Source: Hydractinia symbiolongicarpus
Lineage: Eukaryota; Cnidaria; Hydrozoa; Anthoathecata; Hydractiniidae
Direction: 5' to 3'
Length of the DNA: 64,000 nucleotides
Assembly: GCF_029227915.1 (NCBI RefSeq)
Contig: NC_079883.1
Location: 18,912,001 to 18,976,000, forward strand
Made by a program: the position numbers and the translations under genes. Position 1 is the stretch's first letter, and each line of letters starts with the position of its first letter. Of this stretch, positions 56,401 through 62,299 are shown piece after piece. Under the pieces are notes generated by a model. That model saw only the letters and a program-made list of their open reading frames with translations, made no database searches and was not told the origin of the DNA.

Positions 56401-59400
56401 TATCGGTGACCAATTTCTCGATCCTCTTCTCTGTAAAGATATCAACGTTCGACAGCCACTTAAACCCGTGCGTAGGCAGTTCTTGATGCATAGCCTAGCC
56501 ATAGAGATTGTTGGCATCGAGGTACTGCAAGTATGATCTCCGGGTCGTATTGGTCCCCCATATACTTGTTATTGGCTTTGGCATATCGGTGTACAGCCTG
56601 GGTTATACCACCTCGAATTCCTTTTTCAAACATCAAGAGCATCTCGACATCCGTTAAGAGCTCCAGTTTCATATCCGTGTACTTGAGTGCTGCTTTCCAT
56701 GCCAAGCCTGGTGCGCTGTAGAAGTGAGCAGGGTCGAGTTTGTATTGATTCTGGCAGACTCCCCGAAAAGTCTCAAACACGTCGGATAATAATAGAAGGA
56801 CGTCCGTAGTGAGGTATAGGTCGTGATAGTCGCCCATATTAACCTCATCACCCTTTGGATTGATTACGTTCCACACTTTTTGAGCGTGCTCGTATTCTTC
56901 ATCGCTAATCCCCTTCATATATAGCTTGCTATAGAAGGCCTCTTTGGAGGTAGCTCAGTCTCTTTGAATCGTCGCCAGCCATCCATATACTCATAGGGAT
57001 ATACACCCTTCCTTCGCATAAGCTTAAAGTTGTCATCCTCAGCGAAAAACCAACGCAGATTTTTACACTGCTCACCATCGAGATTATTAGCTAATTTCTC
57101 AAGGCTTGATGGCATGAATCTACAGCTGTCTATGAACCTGATTTCGATCTTCTTATATGTTTGACCATCATCGTGCCCCATGCCTGCAATGGGTACCTTG
57201 ATTTTTTACATTGAAGGAGATATACTTTTCTGTGTTTTCAGCGATGCAACCAATGTCCTGGGTATCATACTTCTCCCCCAGTTCTCGAATGAACAAGTGG
57301 GCGTCGTACCCGCTTAGGGGCAGCATGTCATGCTGTGGGAAGGTAGCGTAGAGGCGCTTTACCTCATCCTCCAGGTGTTAAACGAATATTTTAACGCATT
57401 CCTTGCCACGGTATCTCTGCAGGGGATATGATATATCCCCATATGTGAATGTACTATATGTGCACCACCCACACGGTACGTGTCTATTCAACTTTTTCGT
57501 CTTGGTCTCCCTCTTATCTTCCGTCATGGGAACAAGTAATGATTCGAAGTCCGCGTAGATGGCGAGTGGTACTTTGAATTGTTGCTGGCCATCCTTATAA
57601 TATAGCCATTTTTCCTTCTCGCTTGGCATCGTGATCTTGACCGCTTCTTTTTCTTTGCAGTATGCATAGTGCTTATCACGCGACTCGATTGTGGGGAATG
57701 CCTGGAGGCAGTTCATGCAGAAATACATCTTTGTATGATTCTTTGATATTTCGCTGCCCAGGAGTCGTGAGAGAATTTTGATGGCTATATAATGACTCTT
57801 TTTATCGTTCGTGAGGAGAAGCAGATTAACCTGTTTCTCGCGTTCGTTGTGTGTAGATCGGCGCAGTATATTGAAAGTCTTCCTGTCACATACAAGACGT
57901 TCACCGCGATGTCTGGGTTGTTCTTTTCAAATTTGGAGATCTCCTTGATGCCCGTGGGAAAGTCTATGTCCTGCCAGTTATACCGTTCCATATAGGACTT
58001 CAGCTTGCTTATACGTTCCGGATGATCGCCGATATCATCATGATGTAGAGCGGCTATGATACTCCACCTGAAACATTCCTTGTCCTTTTTCGCGGGGTTA
58101 ATGATGTCCTTTTTGAGGGCTATTCACTTGGGTACTTCGATATACGAGGAACCCCTCGTCAGCTTGAGCTTGTGGAAATCCACGTCGAGGTGCATAATTC
58201 GACTGATCGTGAAGCCACTTTTGGGCAACGCCGGGTTCTCCACATGCGTCCTGACTTGGGCAAACATCATATCCAGCACCTCTTCCACGGCGGTACCCTG
58301 GAAGGCCGGTCTCATATTTCTATGGAAGACCTTATCAACTTCAATAAACTCGTTGGTGCCCTCCACTGGCTTCTTCCGGAGAATCCAGAGGGAACACTGC
58401 ACCTTAGCAGACCCCATGTTTTTAACCTGCTTCTCAACCAAGGTTTTAACATGTGATCGCACCATCGACATCCGTACCGTCTATGCTAAGGATGCGGAAA
58501 CTCCTGAAAGTTCTATGATGAGCATGGGGCGTGAAGTCTTGTTCTGGTTGCTGCTCGTCTTCAGCATGACCCCCCCTTGCCTTTTCCTCAACTTCATCTC
58601 TCAAAGTCTTCTTGTCTCCATCATACAGGGCAAGGATGGGATTTTTTACTGATGCATATATATATTTTGCACCGGCTTTTTAATGCTCTTTGGTGCATAG
58701 TCCATAAGCCAGTCAGACCACTCTCGCACTTTACTTTTTACCACTGGACGAGTCCTCGCCATCTCTTGGCGTTCGAACACATTCATGGCCTCGGGCGTGG
58801 GAAGTCTAGGCTCGATCTTACTCCTAATCGGACGGGTTTTTACCATCTCTTGGCGTTCAAAAACATTCATGGCTTCAGGTGCGAATGCTTCTCCCGGAGG
58901 AGAAGGAGGTCTTGGGGGTGCCTCTAATAAAGCAACAAGGTCGGCTTTGCGTAGCTTGTAATATCCCCTGATTCCGCGGGCCTTTGCCTCATCGCGTAAT
59001 TGTTTCACGGTATATGCATTCATATTTATTATATAGATTTTAGAGTTCAACCAACAAAATTTCTGGGACAGATTTCAAATAGGGGAATTTCCCGAATTGG
59101 GATTTCGGATTTCGGAAATTTATGGAAAGTCCCTATATATTATGCAATGAAGCGTGACATCATTTTTTGGAGCAGTTGCTCATTTGCTGTATGATGTGCG
59201 TGCGCGACTGTCCCAGAACGAACATTTTATTATCTCTGGTTCGACGGCTGGCGAATTAACGCACAATGATTTATTGATGCGAAATACAAAAGTTTTTTAG
59301 ATTTTTTTTTTTTTTCATTTGCGAAATGATTCCTCTCAACGAAATAAAGTTGAGTTCCAAAAAGTTGAATAAAAGTTTCGAAATTGTTGAATTGAAAATT

Positions 59401-61895
59401 TGACTCTTTAGTACATCATACATATCCCTCACGCCAGAAACAGCTTAACCCTATTCGGTCCGGGATTTTTCGAACATATTATGACCGGGGGGGGGGGGAG
59501 GGAATCCGCCCCTCCTCAATAACTTTTCATAGGCTTGTCCAAATTGAATCAAACTTGGCACACTTATAGTACGTCACAAAAGGAACAAAATGGTGACAAT
59601 AAATTTTTGGTTGCGTCAGCACATTTTCTGTGACGTGATCCAAACCTTGAAATTTGTTCGAAATGCCACTATCTGCTTAAAATTCAATTACTTTAGTTCT
59701 CGAGCGAATTTTTACATTCTGTTTGAAGGTTATGAAAGCTAAATAAAAGTTATTTAACATATTTTCCGGTTTTTACATAAATCGTATGAAAAATTGCCAA
59801 ATATTGCCCGAAAATCCGCTTTTTTCAGATTTCCGGGTTTAATCCGAAAAAATCGGGAAATCGGATTAATCACGTAACCAAAACATGTAAAAAGATTCCT
59901 CTTGACGAAACAAAGTTGTCTTGTAAGTTTCAAGTTCCATACATATCCTAACAAGAGTTCATAGAGATTTTTAGGGGTAGTTTCGAGTAATAGCTAATAT
60001 CTAAGCCCCTGAAAGGTATGAGACCTAAAAATTTTGCATGCAGGTGTCTAATAGATAAATATTGAAACTCAGTAAGTATTGTAGCCATGCAACATAGCAT
60101 TAAGGAGTTATTCCAAAAAAAACGACAGGGGGCGGCGGGGGCGGAATCCGCCCCCCCCCGGACCGAATAGGGTTAATTCAATTTTTAGTATTTGTGAAAT
60201 GACCCCGTTAATATAATTATAATATATTGTTGCAGTGATGTGTAATTGACATTGACATGCGAGATAGTTTATGCAGCCCCTGCATCTTGTTGTTGTTTCT
60301 TAAATTCAAAAAATTACTGTGAATACCTAGCTATATAATATATTTTCTATAAGTATTGCCAGATTGTTATCCCGCGTCGGGTATATCTATGGGTATTGTG
60401 ATTTATCTGTACCTAAAGGAAAGTTAAAAAAACTCGATGTAAATTTTTTTTTTTTACAAGGTGCTCTTGTCAGACAAATCTGATGGAATTAGCATTAAAT
60501 TTTTTTTGTATTATACCGAATTCAACCATTTTTCTGTAAAAAGGCAATAAATTTTTTATAAAAAAAAACTATGAATTTTAATCAATTAACAATAAATAGG
60601 CATTTTGGGGGGAAACTGACACCTTTAAAAGTTAAGAGAATTGAAGATAAATAAACCAAACATGGTTTTTTTCAAGTCACGTGTTGGTTCAATGCAATAA
60701 CATAATTGGTCAGTTAAGCTGGGCAGCACTCTTTAACATATATTTAATACTCGAACGATATACCATTACCCGTATGCTTATAAAAAATAATGAGTGTAAC
60801 ACAAGTTAAAGATCAAAATAACAAAAATACTATTAGTTGAATAACACGACGAAAATATTTTTATTTTTATTACTGAAGTTAGTAAACTAATTCACGAGTA
60901 AAGATAAAGAAAATAAGATTTGTAAACAAAAAGCTGAAACCGCCATATTGCACGTTTGATTTGTTGTTGAAAGTTTCCGGTCTGTGTATTTATCAAAATT
61001 GGCGCCATCTCATCACAACAAACTTCATTGTTCGAAGTTGAATGTATGTTGTGAAAAAGCGAACCAAATTACGAAAAAAAAATTATTATTGGCTGTGAAA
61101 TATGTTTATAAAGTTCCAACGAAGGTTATAAAATACTGGCACTACGATTGTATGCAAAATATTTTTGGTTATCTCGAGTTAAAGGTCTTATTTTTAATGT
61201 TTATTAGTGAGTACATCTGAAACTTCTTGCTTCTTTTTTCTCACACAGCCATAAAAACTTTGCAAAATTGTTGCTTGGAAGGAATATGAATATTTATTTA
61301 TGAAACATAGTTATTTGTGTGTCGTTAAAGTAGTTATTTTATTAGATTTTGGGATTTAGACGTTCCTTAATTCTTGCTACCTCGCCTAAAATTTATTTTG
61401 TGGCTGTCACAAAAAAGTTTTTTGTTCGCCTCTTCTTTAATGTCGGATGAAATGGCGTTGTAAGCTTTCTCCACCCAATCAACCATGTTGATTTATTATT
61501 TCCCCCCTCTAATTTAGTGCGGTAATGATCAAAATTTCCTCTAATTATTAGTTCGGATCTGGGATAGTGATATGACAGTAATTTATCTCCTCTAATTATT
61601 AGTGAAGCATGCCCAAATTTCTTCCTTTTTTCGGTCGCACTAAATTAGAAGAATCACGGTACGTGTTTTAAAAAATATTTCCTTTTCTTTTTTAGTGAGT
61701 ACTTTATTTATCGTGTTACTGGGCGTGGTGATTTTGTTGACTTTCAGTCCAATTATTATAATAACTGTACGCAAATCACGAAGAACGAATGTTGATGAAG
61801 ACAATGAGGAAGAGAGTGATGTCGAGGAGGAGAGTGTCAAAATGCATAAGAACAATGACAACACGAATGATGAACAACAGCTCATCAAAAATTAA
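35183..61895 (+). CDS. Host gene: probable single-pass membrane protein, at least eight exons
   Basis: Exons at 35,183-35,484, 36,080-36,132, 36,172-36,685, 36,781-36,892, 37,019-37,115, 37,373-37,456, 42,529-42,599 and 61,696-61,895 all have AG before and GT after where expected. Phases match at every junction except 36,132/36,172. Domain order is signal peptide, beta-helix-like ectodomain, Cys-rich repeats, membrane segment and acidic cytoplasmic tail. Introns after 37,456 and 42,599 hold several mobile elements, including the Polinton. Linking the last exon across 19 kb rests on phase agreement and domain logic, so it is an inference; the two halves could be separate genes. Confidence 0.5.
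36080..36132 (+). CDS. Host gene small exon (uncertain)
   Basis: A 53-nt piece between ACAG and GTAAGC. Joined in phase to exon 1 it reads [17 protein letters not shown]. It ends in phase 1, but the next exon begins in a frame that needs phase 2, so there is an indel, an unseen exon, or this exon is wrong. Confidence 0.35.
36172..36685 (+). CDS. Host gene exon: right-handed beta-helix-like ectodomain
   Basis: 171 codons with the short repeated strands of a parallel beta-helix (pectate-lyase-like): [50 protein letters not shown]. Such domains often bind carbohydrate or matrix in extracellular proteins. Preceded by a pyrimidine tract and CAG at 36,169-36,171 and followed by a GTGCGT donor in phase 0. 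Confidence 0.65.
36781..36892 (+). CDS. Host gene exon: first Cys-rich segment
   Basis: Opens after TAG at 36,778-36,780 in phase 0, matching the previous exon. Encodes [18 protein letters not shown] and ends [12 protein letters not shown], then a GTATAT donor in phase 1. The CxxC..C spacing starts a chain of small disulfide-rich repeats. Confidence 0.65.
37019..37115 (+). CDS. Host gene exon: Cys-rich ephrin-receptor-like repeat
   Basis: Starts in phase 1 after TTTTTAG, reads [20 protein letters not shown] then [11 protein letters not shown], and ends in phase 2 before GTAAGA. The CGPGE..C..CSLGFSA pattern is that of GCC2/GCC3-type (ephrin-receptor-like) modules in extracellular proteins. 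Confidence 0.7.
37373..37456 (+). CDS. Host gene exon: second Cys-rich repeat
   Basis: Starts with one base completing the previous codon after TTATAG, reads [18 protein letters not shown] then SKGTFCSKF, and ends in phase 2 before GTAAAC. The G-Y-Y-S..G..DC..C pattern is the usual GCC2/GCC3 repeat. Confidence 0.7.
37876..38096 (+). pseudogene. THAP zinc-finger domain fragment
   Basis: The ATG in aaaaATGG opens [12 protein letters not shown] and [14 protein letters not shown], the start of a C2CH THAP DNA-binding domain (C-x4-C, then the conserved FHRIP). A TGA follows where THAP domains usually have Trp; the same frame then continues [19 protein letters not shown] to a stop at 38,096. THAP domains occur in P-element-type and other transposases and in host regulators derived from them. 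No catalytic region follows, so this is a dead fragment. Confidence 0.6.
38826..41335. mobile_element. 2.5-kb insertion with ~100-bp inverted ends made of gggatgc repeats
   Basis: The left end (38,826-38,945) reads gtcactttggcatatcgg, then gggatgcgggatg repeats, then a tcgaaagaaagtactgacc block. The right end (about 41,250-41,335) carries the same blocks inverted. Further in, aaggcgcgtaatca (38,970) pairs with gattacgcgcctt (40,415). No transposase is seen inside, so it is probably non-autonomous. Confidence 0.55.
39983..40150 (-). repeat. Dispersed ~180-bp repeat, reversed copy
   Basis: Contains, in reverse, the ggctattat, gacagac, gtttccgt, ccactttgttgc, aaaggacgggcg and ccgtgga blocks of the units at 16.3-16.8 kb. 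A single unit. Confidence 0.7.
41750..41905. repeat. Cluster of TCTTTTAAAAGA-type palindromes
   Basis: Four near-identical palindromes (near 41,752, 41,785, 41,833 and 41,882; the best is cgtcttttaaaagacg) lie about 33-50 bp apart. Related aagatatctt words occur at about 37,520. Possibly protein-binding sites or end repeats of an element. Confidence 0.6.
42529..42599 (+). CDS. Host gene exon: third Cys-rich segment
   Basis: Begins after TTGTTTAG with the single base that the phase-2 donor at 37,456 needs. Reads [20 protein letters not shown] then CSQ and ends in phase 1 before GTAAGT. It has the same Cys-rich style as the exons at 37.0-37.5 kb, 5 kb upstream across transposon-filled intron. 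Confidence 0.6.
43177..43435. repeat. Two tandem ~125-bp units
   Basis: Each unit carries a ttaggccaaaattgg block, a ggcacagttaacaaaaaa block, a ctgaacat block and a gacatca..attttgatt block. The two are about 85 percent alike by eye. Noncoding. Confidence 0.7.
44372..44425 (-). repeat. tRNA-like 3' half, probable SINE fragment
   Basis: The minus strand contains ggttcaaatcc, a good box-B/T-loop sequence, with flanking bases that could form a T arm and acceptor strand. No matching 5' half or box A was found, so it is not called as a functional tRNA. Confidence 0.3.
44490..44595 (+). repeat. Polinton left terminal inverted repeat
   Basis: Matches the reverse complement of 59,130-59,237 over about 106 bp with roughly six mismatches and one or two short indels. 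Shared blocks include gttcgttctgggacag, cgcacgcacatcatacagc and atgatgtcacgcttcatt. Confidence 0.9.
44815..45021 (+). CDS. Small protein with two DUF4116-like helical repeats
   Basis: 68 residues from the Met; the same frame is open upstream to about 44,755 with a further TQEMC repeat start, so the N-terminus is uncertain. Two ~30-residue repeats are clear: [16 protein letters not shown] then WDVPDHLK, and [16 protein letters not shown] then RYVPDWFI. The pattern (C..A...D...L..VP..L.T.EMC) is that of DUF4116-like repeats common in giant DNA viruses. Its role is unknown. It is the first gene inside the left end. Confidence 0.6.
   Translation: MCTRAVQEDPRVLWDVPDHLKTQEMCIRAIQGRDWLLRYVPDWFITREMRRDNIYPQLLEEYRQRKAA
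45284..45786 (+). pseudogene. Polinton-associated conserved protein, frameshifted
   Basis: Piece one (45,284-45,466) opens [16 protein letters not shown] and ends near [14 protein letters not shown] at a TAA. Piece two (45,503 on) carries [20 protein letters not shown] and KLSGIYKQ. The last part, in a third frame, reads [12 protein letters not shown] and [12 protein letters not shown] before the stop at 45,784-45,786. Order and spacing show one gene of about 165 residues. The [14 protein letters not shown] opening is one I associate with cnidarian Polintons. The function is unknown. A hairpin follows at 45,802-45,823. Confidence 0.6.
45802..45823. terminator. Hairpin after the 45.3-45.8 kb gene
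   Basis: Perfect 8-bp stem gtatgctg with a ttgatc loop, extended by tttt/aaaa outside one mismatch. It lies 16 bp after the stop codon. Calling it a 3'-end signal is inference from position. Confidence 0.5.
45836..46048 (+). CDS. Small SAP/Rho-N-like DNA-binding protein
   Basis: 70 residues. Residues 1-33 ([18 protein letters not shown] then [14 protein letters not shown]) form a helix-extended-helix like SAP or Rho-N domains that bind nucleic acid. Residues 37-53 include [10 protein letters not shown], a lone CxxC. A similar N-terminal module opens the gene at 58,646-59,023 near the other end. It might coat or anchor element DNA, which is an inference. Confidence 0.6.
   Translation: MFITELKKEAKALGIRNISTMNKATLIEVIRKVKYKDASTQTDGPYCEPCSLIALDERLKGSLRRFNDAT
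46049..46379. other. Spacer between the SAP-like gene and the P2RX7_C-like gene
   Basis: AT-rich with no ORF of note. An upstream exon or promoter of the next gene could lie here, but none is evident. Confidence 0.4.
46380..47199 (+). pseudogene. P2RX7_C-like (P2X7 intracellular-domain) gene, three exons
   Basis: Exon A (46,380-46,684) ends with the zinc-binding signature [21 protein letters not shown]. Exon B (46,757-46,889) reads [18 protein letters not shown] and [13 protein letters not shown]. Exon C (46,986-47,199) reads [20 protein letters not shown] and [15 protein letters not shown] and stops at 47,197. Borders are GT..AG. Phases fit B to C exactly, and A to B if one base of exon A (near 46,663) is skipped, so the copy has a likely frameshift. 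These are the three blocks of the P2X7 cytoplasmic ballast domain; the channel part is absent. It lies inside the Polinton and has introns, unlike its neighbours. Confidence 0.7.
47200..48004. other. Spacer inside the Polinton, no gene seen
   Basis: 800 bp without an ORF of note. It may be an insertion that came with the P2RX7_C-like gene or the 5' region of the next small gene. An A-rich run lies at 47,207-47,235. Confidence 0.4.
48005..48259 (+). CDS. Small two-exon gene (predicted by splice logic)
   Basis: Exon 1 (48,005-48,044) reads [13 protein letters not shown] and ends in phase 1 before GTAAAT. Exon 2 (48,132-48,259), after TTAAG, opens with the two bases needed and reads [20 protein letters not shown], then [22 protein letters not shown] and stops. 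That gives 55 residues with a basic middle and an acidic end. The family is unknown. A palindrome begins at the next base. Acceptance rests on the phase match only. Confidence 0.4.
48260..48285. terminator. Palindrome at convergent gene junction 1
   Basis: Perfect 12-bp arms (tctagtatgttg) around tt, starting directly after the TAA of the plus-strand gene and 74 bp from the 3' end of the minus-strand gene (48,359). Confidence 0.6.
48359..48955 (-). CDS. Polinton-specific protein with hydrophobic central segments
   Basis: 198 residues, intact. After a Pro-rich start ([12 protein letters not shown]) comes a coiled-coil ([19 protein letters not shown]), then two Gly/Ala-rich hydrophobic stretches at about 70-105 ([20 protein letters not shown], then [17 protein letters not shown]), suggesting two membrane helices. 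The C-terminus is charged and helical. The type recurs in cnidarian Polintons next to capsid-region genes; the function is unknown, and a virion membrane or minor structural role is a guess. The start sits in GAATAAATG, where the stop codon of the upstream gene abuts the ATG. Confidence 0.7.
   Translation of the reverse strand: MTDITKLCPPLPSAPPEDSSQVYRLTKIEEVEQYLRNEIKERDKLAKKFKMHGTWVRYTDHGLLAVSVITSGAGVGSMLSGIGVPLAVAMGGITIAVGLGQAGLKNAYKRLNTKIKKHESIRLLAETKLSSIVDLISRAVENGVISDHEFSLIMQEKQKYIMKEQARLRTRKIMDPINEREQQQFVAKGREEAKRKIY
48957..49436 (-). pseudogene. Polinton-specific protein upstream of the 48.4-kb gene
   Basis: Piece one (49,161-49,436) reads [20 protein letters not shown] and [20 protein letters not shown], then stops at 49,161. 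Downstream frames carry [20 protein letters not shown] and, to the stop at 48,957, [20 protein letters not shown]. So one gene of about 155 residues is split by at least two indels. The domain is unknown; the beta-rich look suggests a small jelly-roll or knob-like structural protein, which is a guess. Its start is 16 bp from the divergent gene at 49,453. Confidence 0.5.
49453..50601 (+). pseudogene. Polinton-associated protein with C-terminal membrane anchor, broken
   Basis: Opens [14 protein letters not shown] and continues in several frames: [17 protein letters not shown] and [20 protein letters not shown] (49,527-49,904), then [20 protein letters not shown] (50,231 onward), and a final hydrophobic helix [18 protein letters not shown] before TAA at 50,599-50,601. 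There are at least four frameshifts or stops. I associate this protein type with cnidarian Polintons; the anchor suggests a role at a membrane, perhaps entry or assembly, not shown here. Family assignment beyond that is not possible. Confidence 0.6.
50602..50629. terminator. Palindrome at convergent gene junction 2
   Basis: Arms gtctaat/attagac plus the central ttgatcaa form an imperfect 28-bp palindrome. It starts at the base after the plus-strand stop and ends 6 bp before the minus-strand stop at 50,636. Confidence 0.55.
50636..51920 (-). pseudogene. Polinton structural-type protein: acidic N-terminus, coiled coil, Gly-rich membrane region
   Basis: Two overlapping pieces (51,345-51,920 and 50,636-51,457) in different frames make one protein of about 420 residues with a single frameshift at about 51,370-51,390. 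The N-terminus is acidic ([16 protein letters not shown]). The middle is a long coiled coil ([35 protein letters not shown]). The C-terminus has membrane helices: [20 protein letters not shown], a Gly-rich loop, and [20 protein letters not shown]. It is probably a virion-associated membrane or minor capsid protein by position. Its start lies 28 bp from the divergent capsid gene and uses AATAAATG. Confidence 0.65.
51949..53117 (+). pseudogene. Capsid protein, probably the double jelly-roll major capsid
   Basis: Four pieces in three frames (51,949-52,131; 52,037-52,441; 52,330-52,566; 52,563-53,117) form one ~385-residue protein. It opens with a basic stretch ([20 protein letters not shown]) and is beta-rich throughout, for example [41 protein letters not shown] and [15 protein letters not shown]. 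Polintons encode double jelly-roll major and single jelly-roll minor capsid proteins; length and position favour the major one, but I cannot exclude the other. It sits between divergent and downstream structural genes, before the integrase. Three frameshifts make it non-functional. Confidence 0.65.
53126..53524 (+). pseudogene. Small Polinton protein with terminal hydrophobic helix
   Basis: The ATG at 53,126 lies 8 bp after the capsid stop, in the context AATAAACATG. It reads [20 protein letters not shown], meets a TGA at 53,282-53,284, and continues in the same frame with a charged coiled coil ([20 protein letters not shown]), KLSDYYIPS and a final [14 protein letters not shown]. About 132 residues if the TGA is read through. 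The TGA is probably a disabling mutation. The type is found after the capsid gene in related elements; the function is unknown. Confidence 0.6.
53557..54563 (+). pseudogene. Polinton retroviral-type integrase
   Basis: Integrates element DNA. Three frames: 53,557-53,943 (start [16 protein letters not shown], in AATAAACATG), 53,912-54,178 and 54,048-54,563. The core shows the first acidic residue in [10 protein letters not shown], a degraded second site in [11 protein letters not shown] where His occupies the place of the expected Asp, and Glu in [14 protein letters not shown]-terminal chromo-like tail follows ([19 protein letters not shown]). Two frameshifts and the lost Asp mean no activity. 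A Met at 53,524 in the same frame is an alternative start. Confidence 0.8.
54621..54658. terminator. Palindrome plus T-run at convergent gene junction 3
   Basis: Perfect 13-bp stem gataggtgtcgtt with a tat loop, then a and eight T. It looks like an intrinsic terminator on the plus strand and lies between the integrase stop (54,563) and the minus-strand stop (54,763). Confidence 0.65.
54763..54990 (-). CDS. Small coiled-coil membrane protein
   Basis: 75 residues, intact. Residues 1-50 are a heptad coiled coil ([20 protein letters not shown]), and 55-72 a hydrophobic helix ([14 protein letters not shown]), so a small C-terminally anchored protein. The start has the context AAAATAAATG. It follows the ATPase gene on the same strand with a ~60-bp gap. 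No family is recognised; a structural or assembly role is only inferred from the neighbourhood. Confidence 0.55.
   Translation of the reverse strand: MTSINRLYEEKWELEKQLRACHEEMDQLYYIKNQLEATYEELNVIREREKNNERFEIMFHGTYLAFCLIYYMMKY
55050..55603 (-). pseudogene. FtsK/HerA (A32-like) DNA-packaging ATPase
   Basis: Two pieces. The first (55,355-55,603) starts [20 protein letters not shown] and carries Walker A GPTSCGKT at residues 15-22. The second (55,050-55,427) carries Walker B-like [13 protein letters not shown], with His before the Asp where viral relatives have DD, and the sensor/Arg-finger-like [18 protein letters not shown] frameshift at about 55,420-55,440 joins them. It would pump DNA into a capsid in an active element. 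Start context AGAATAAATG. The gene lies just downstream of the truncated polymerase. Confidence 0.8.
55700..58480 (-). pseudogene. Protein-primed DNA polymerase B (pPolB), multiply broken
   Basis: At least six pieces run from about 58,471 down to 55,700. Order: N-terminal domain (58,124 region), [14 protein letters not shown] (57,785-57,991), a Cys finger [20 protein letters not shown], Exo [10 protein letters not shown] (57,378-57,728), Exo [18 protein letters not shown] (56,915-57,181), Exo [17 protein letters not shown] and [16 protein letters not shown] (56,460-56,918), then Pol [16 protein letters not shown], Pol [18 protein letters not shown] and Pol [13 protein letters not shown] (55,700-56,491). 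It would replicate the element. Two losses stand out: a block between about 57,330 and 57,290, and everything beyond ~25 residues after Pol C. Confidence 0.85.
58646..59023 (-). CDS. SAP/Rho-N-like protein with internal 37-residue repeat
   Basis: About 125 residues. I start at 59,023 ([18 protein letters not shown]) because this Met follows ATAATAAAT; the frame is open to 59,050. Residues 1-35 are a SAP or Rho-N-like helix-extended-helix, a short DNA/RNA-binding module. Then a Pro-rich segment and two near-identical repeats ([16 protein letters not shown] and [16 protein letters not shown]), and an amphipathic tail [14 protein letters not shown]. It is the last gene before the right TIR and probably acts with the DNA end or polymerase, an inference. 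Confidence 0.65.
   Translation of the reverse strand: MNAYTVKQLRDEAKARGIRGYYKLRKADLVALLEAPPRPPSPPGEAFAPEAMNVFERQEMVKTRPIRSKIEPRLPTPEAMNVFERQEMARTRPVVKSKVREWSDWLMDYAPKSIKKPVQNIYMHQ
59130..59237 (-). repeat. Polinton right terminal inverted repeat
   Basis: Inverse of 44,490-44,595 and ends CATTTTATTATCTCT. The ggttc that follows matches the ggttc before the left end. Confidence 0.9.
59238..59444. other. Intron DNA between the Polinton and the MITE
   Basis: About 200 bp, starting with the ggttc direct repeat. A long T run lies at 59,309-59,325. Nothing else is recognised. Confidence 0.4.
59449..60172. mobile_element. piggyBac-like MITE, 724 bp
   Basis: TTAA at 59,445-59,448 and 60,173-60,176 flanks inverted ends CCCTATTCGGTCCGG/CCGGACCGAATAGGG. 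TTAA duplications and a CCCT start are piggyBac hallmarks. There is no transposase, so it is non-autonomous. G/C homopolymer runs (about 59,487-59,500 and 60,151-60,159) lie just inside each end. Confidence 0.85.
60177..61695. other. Intron DNA before the last exon
   Basis: AT-rich, with no recognised gene. Two related ctctaattattagt words lie at about 61,538 and 61,589. A 78-codon ORF at 60,984-61,220 is in A-rich DNA and has no domain. Confidence 0.4.
61696..61895 (+). CDS. Host gene last exon: membrane helix and acidic tail
   Basis: After a TTTTTTAG acceptor the frame gives [20 protein letters not shown] then [10 protein letters not shown] (membrane helix plus stop-transfer), and an acidic tail [19 protein letters not shown] to the TAA at 61,893-61,895. 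It opens with the two bases needed by the phase-1 donor at 42,599. Alone it cannot be a full gene. An exon of another nearby gene is the alternative. Confidence 0.55.
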
Positions 61896-62299
61896 AATTT
61901 CGCTTCCTTGGTGCGAAAAGCTTTTTTTGACATTTTGTTTTACGGTTGAATCTTGCTTAAATTGTAATATGAATGTTATCTTAATGGACTCGTCCTTACT
62001 ACAAAATGCACACTCCTTTTAAAGCTTTACGTTCAGAGCACCTAACTGAAGTGAACGCCAAATTCACATGCTTAATAGTAAGTTTTTAAGACATTTAATT
62101 CGAAAAACTTGCTGGAAAAAGAAATACTTTATAGGAATAGAAGACGGAATCCAGAACCGCTATTCAAGGAGCTGCACATATCAACCTCCCCAGCCACATA
62201 AAATTCATCTTGTTGGCACAAAAGCTACACACGGACCAAATATTATTTTTACACAAGCACCATTTTACTACGATGGGAATGAAACAAAGACAAAATTTT

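Larger units (their letters stand above)
44490..59237. mobile_element. Polinton/Maverick, complete in length but decayed
   Basis: A 14.7-kb element bounded by ~106-bp inverted repeats beginning AGAGATAATAAAATG and by a 5-bp direct repeat ggttc (44,485-44,489 and 59,238-59,242; Polintons normally make 6 bp). It encodes the Polinton hallmark set: protein-primed DNA polymerase B, retroviral-type integrase, FtsK/A32-type packaging ATPase and a capsid gene, plus several lineage-specific genes. No adenain-type protease was recognised. Most genes carry frameshifts. It lies in an intron of the probable host membrane-protein gene. Confidence 0.9.

Noticed and set aside
58056-58652. 198-codon plus-strand ORF
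   Set aside because: It is antisense to the polymerase N-terminal region, which has conserved protein sequence on the minus strand.
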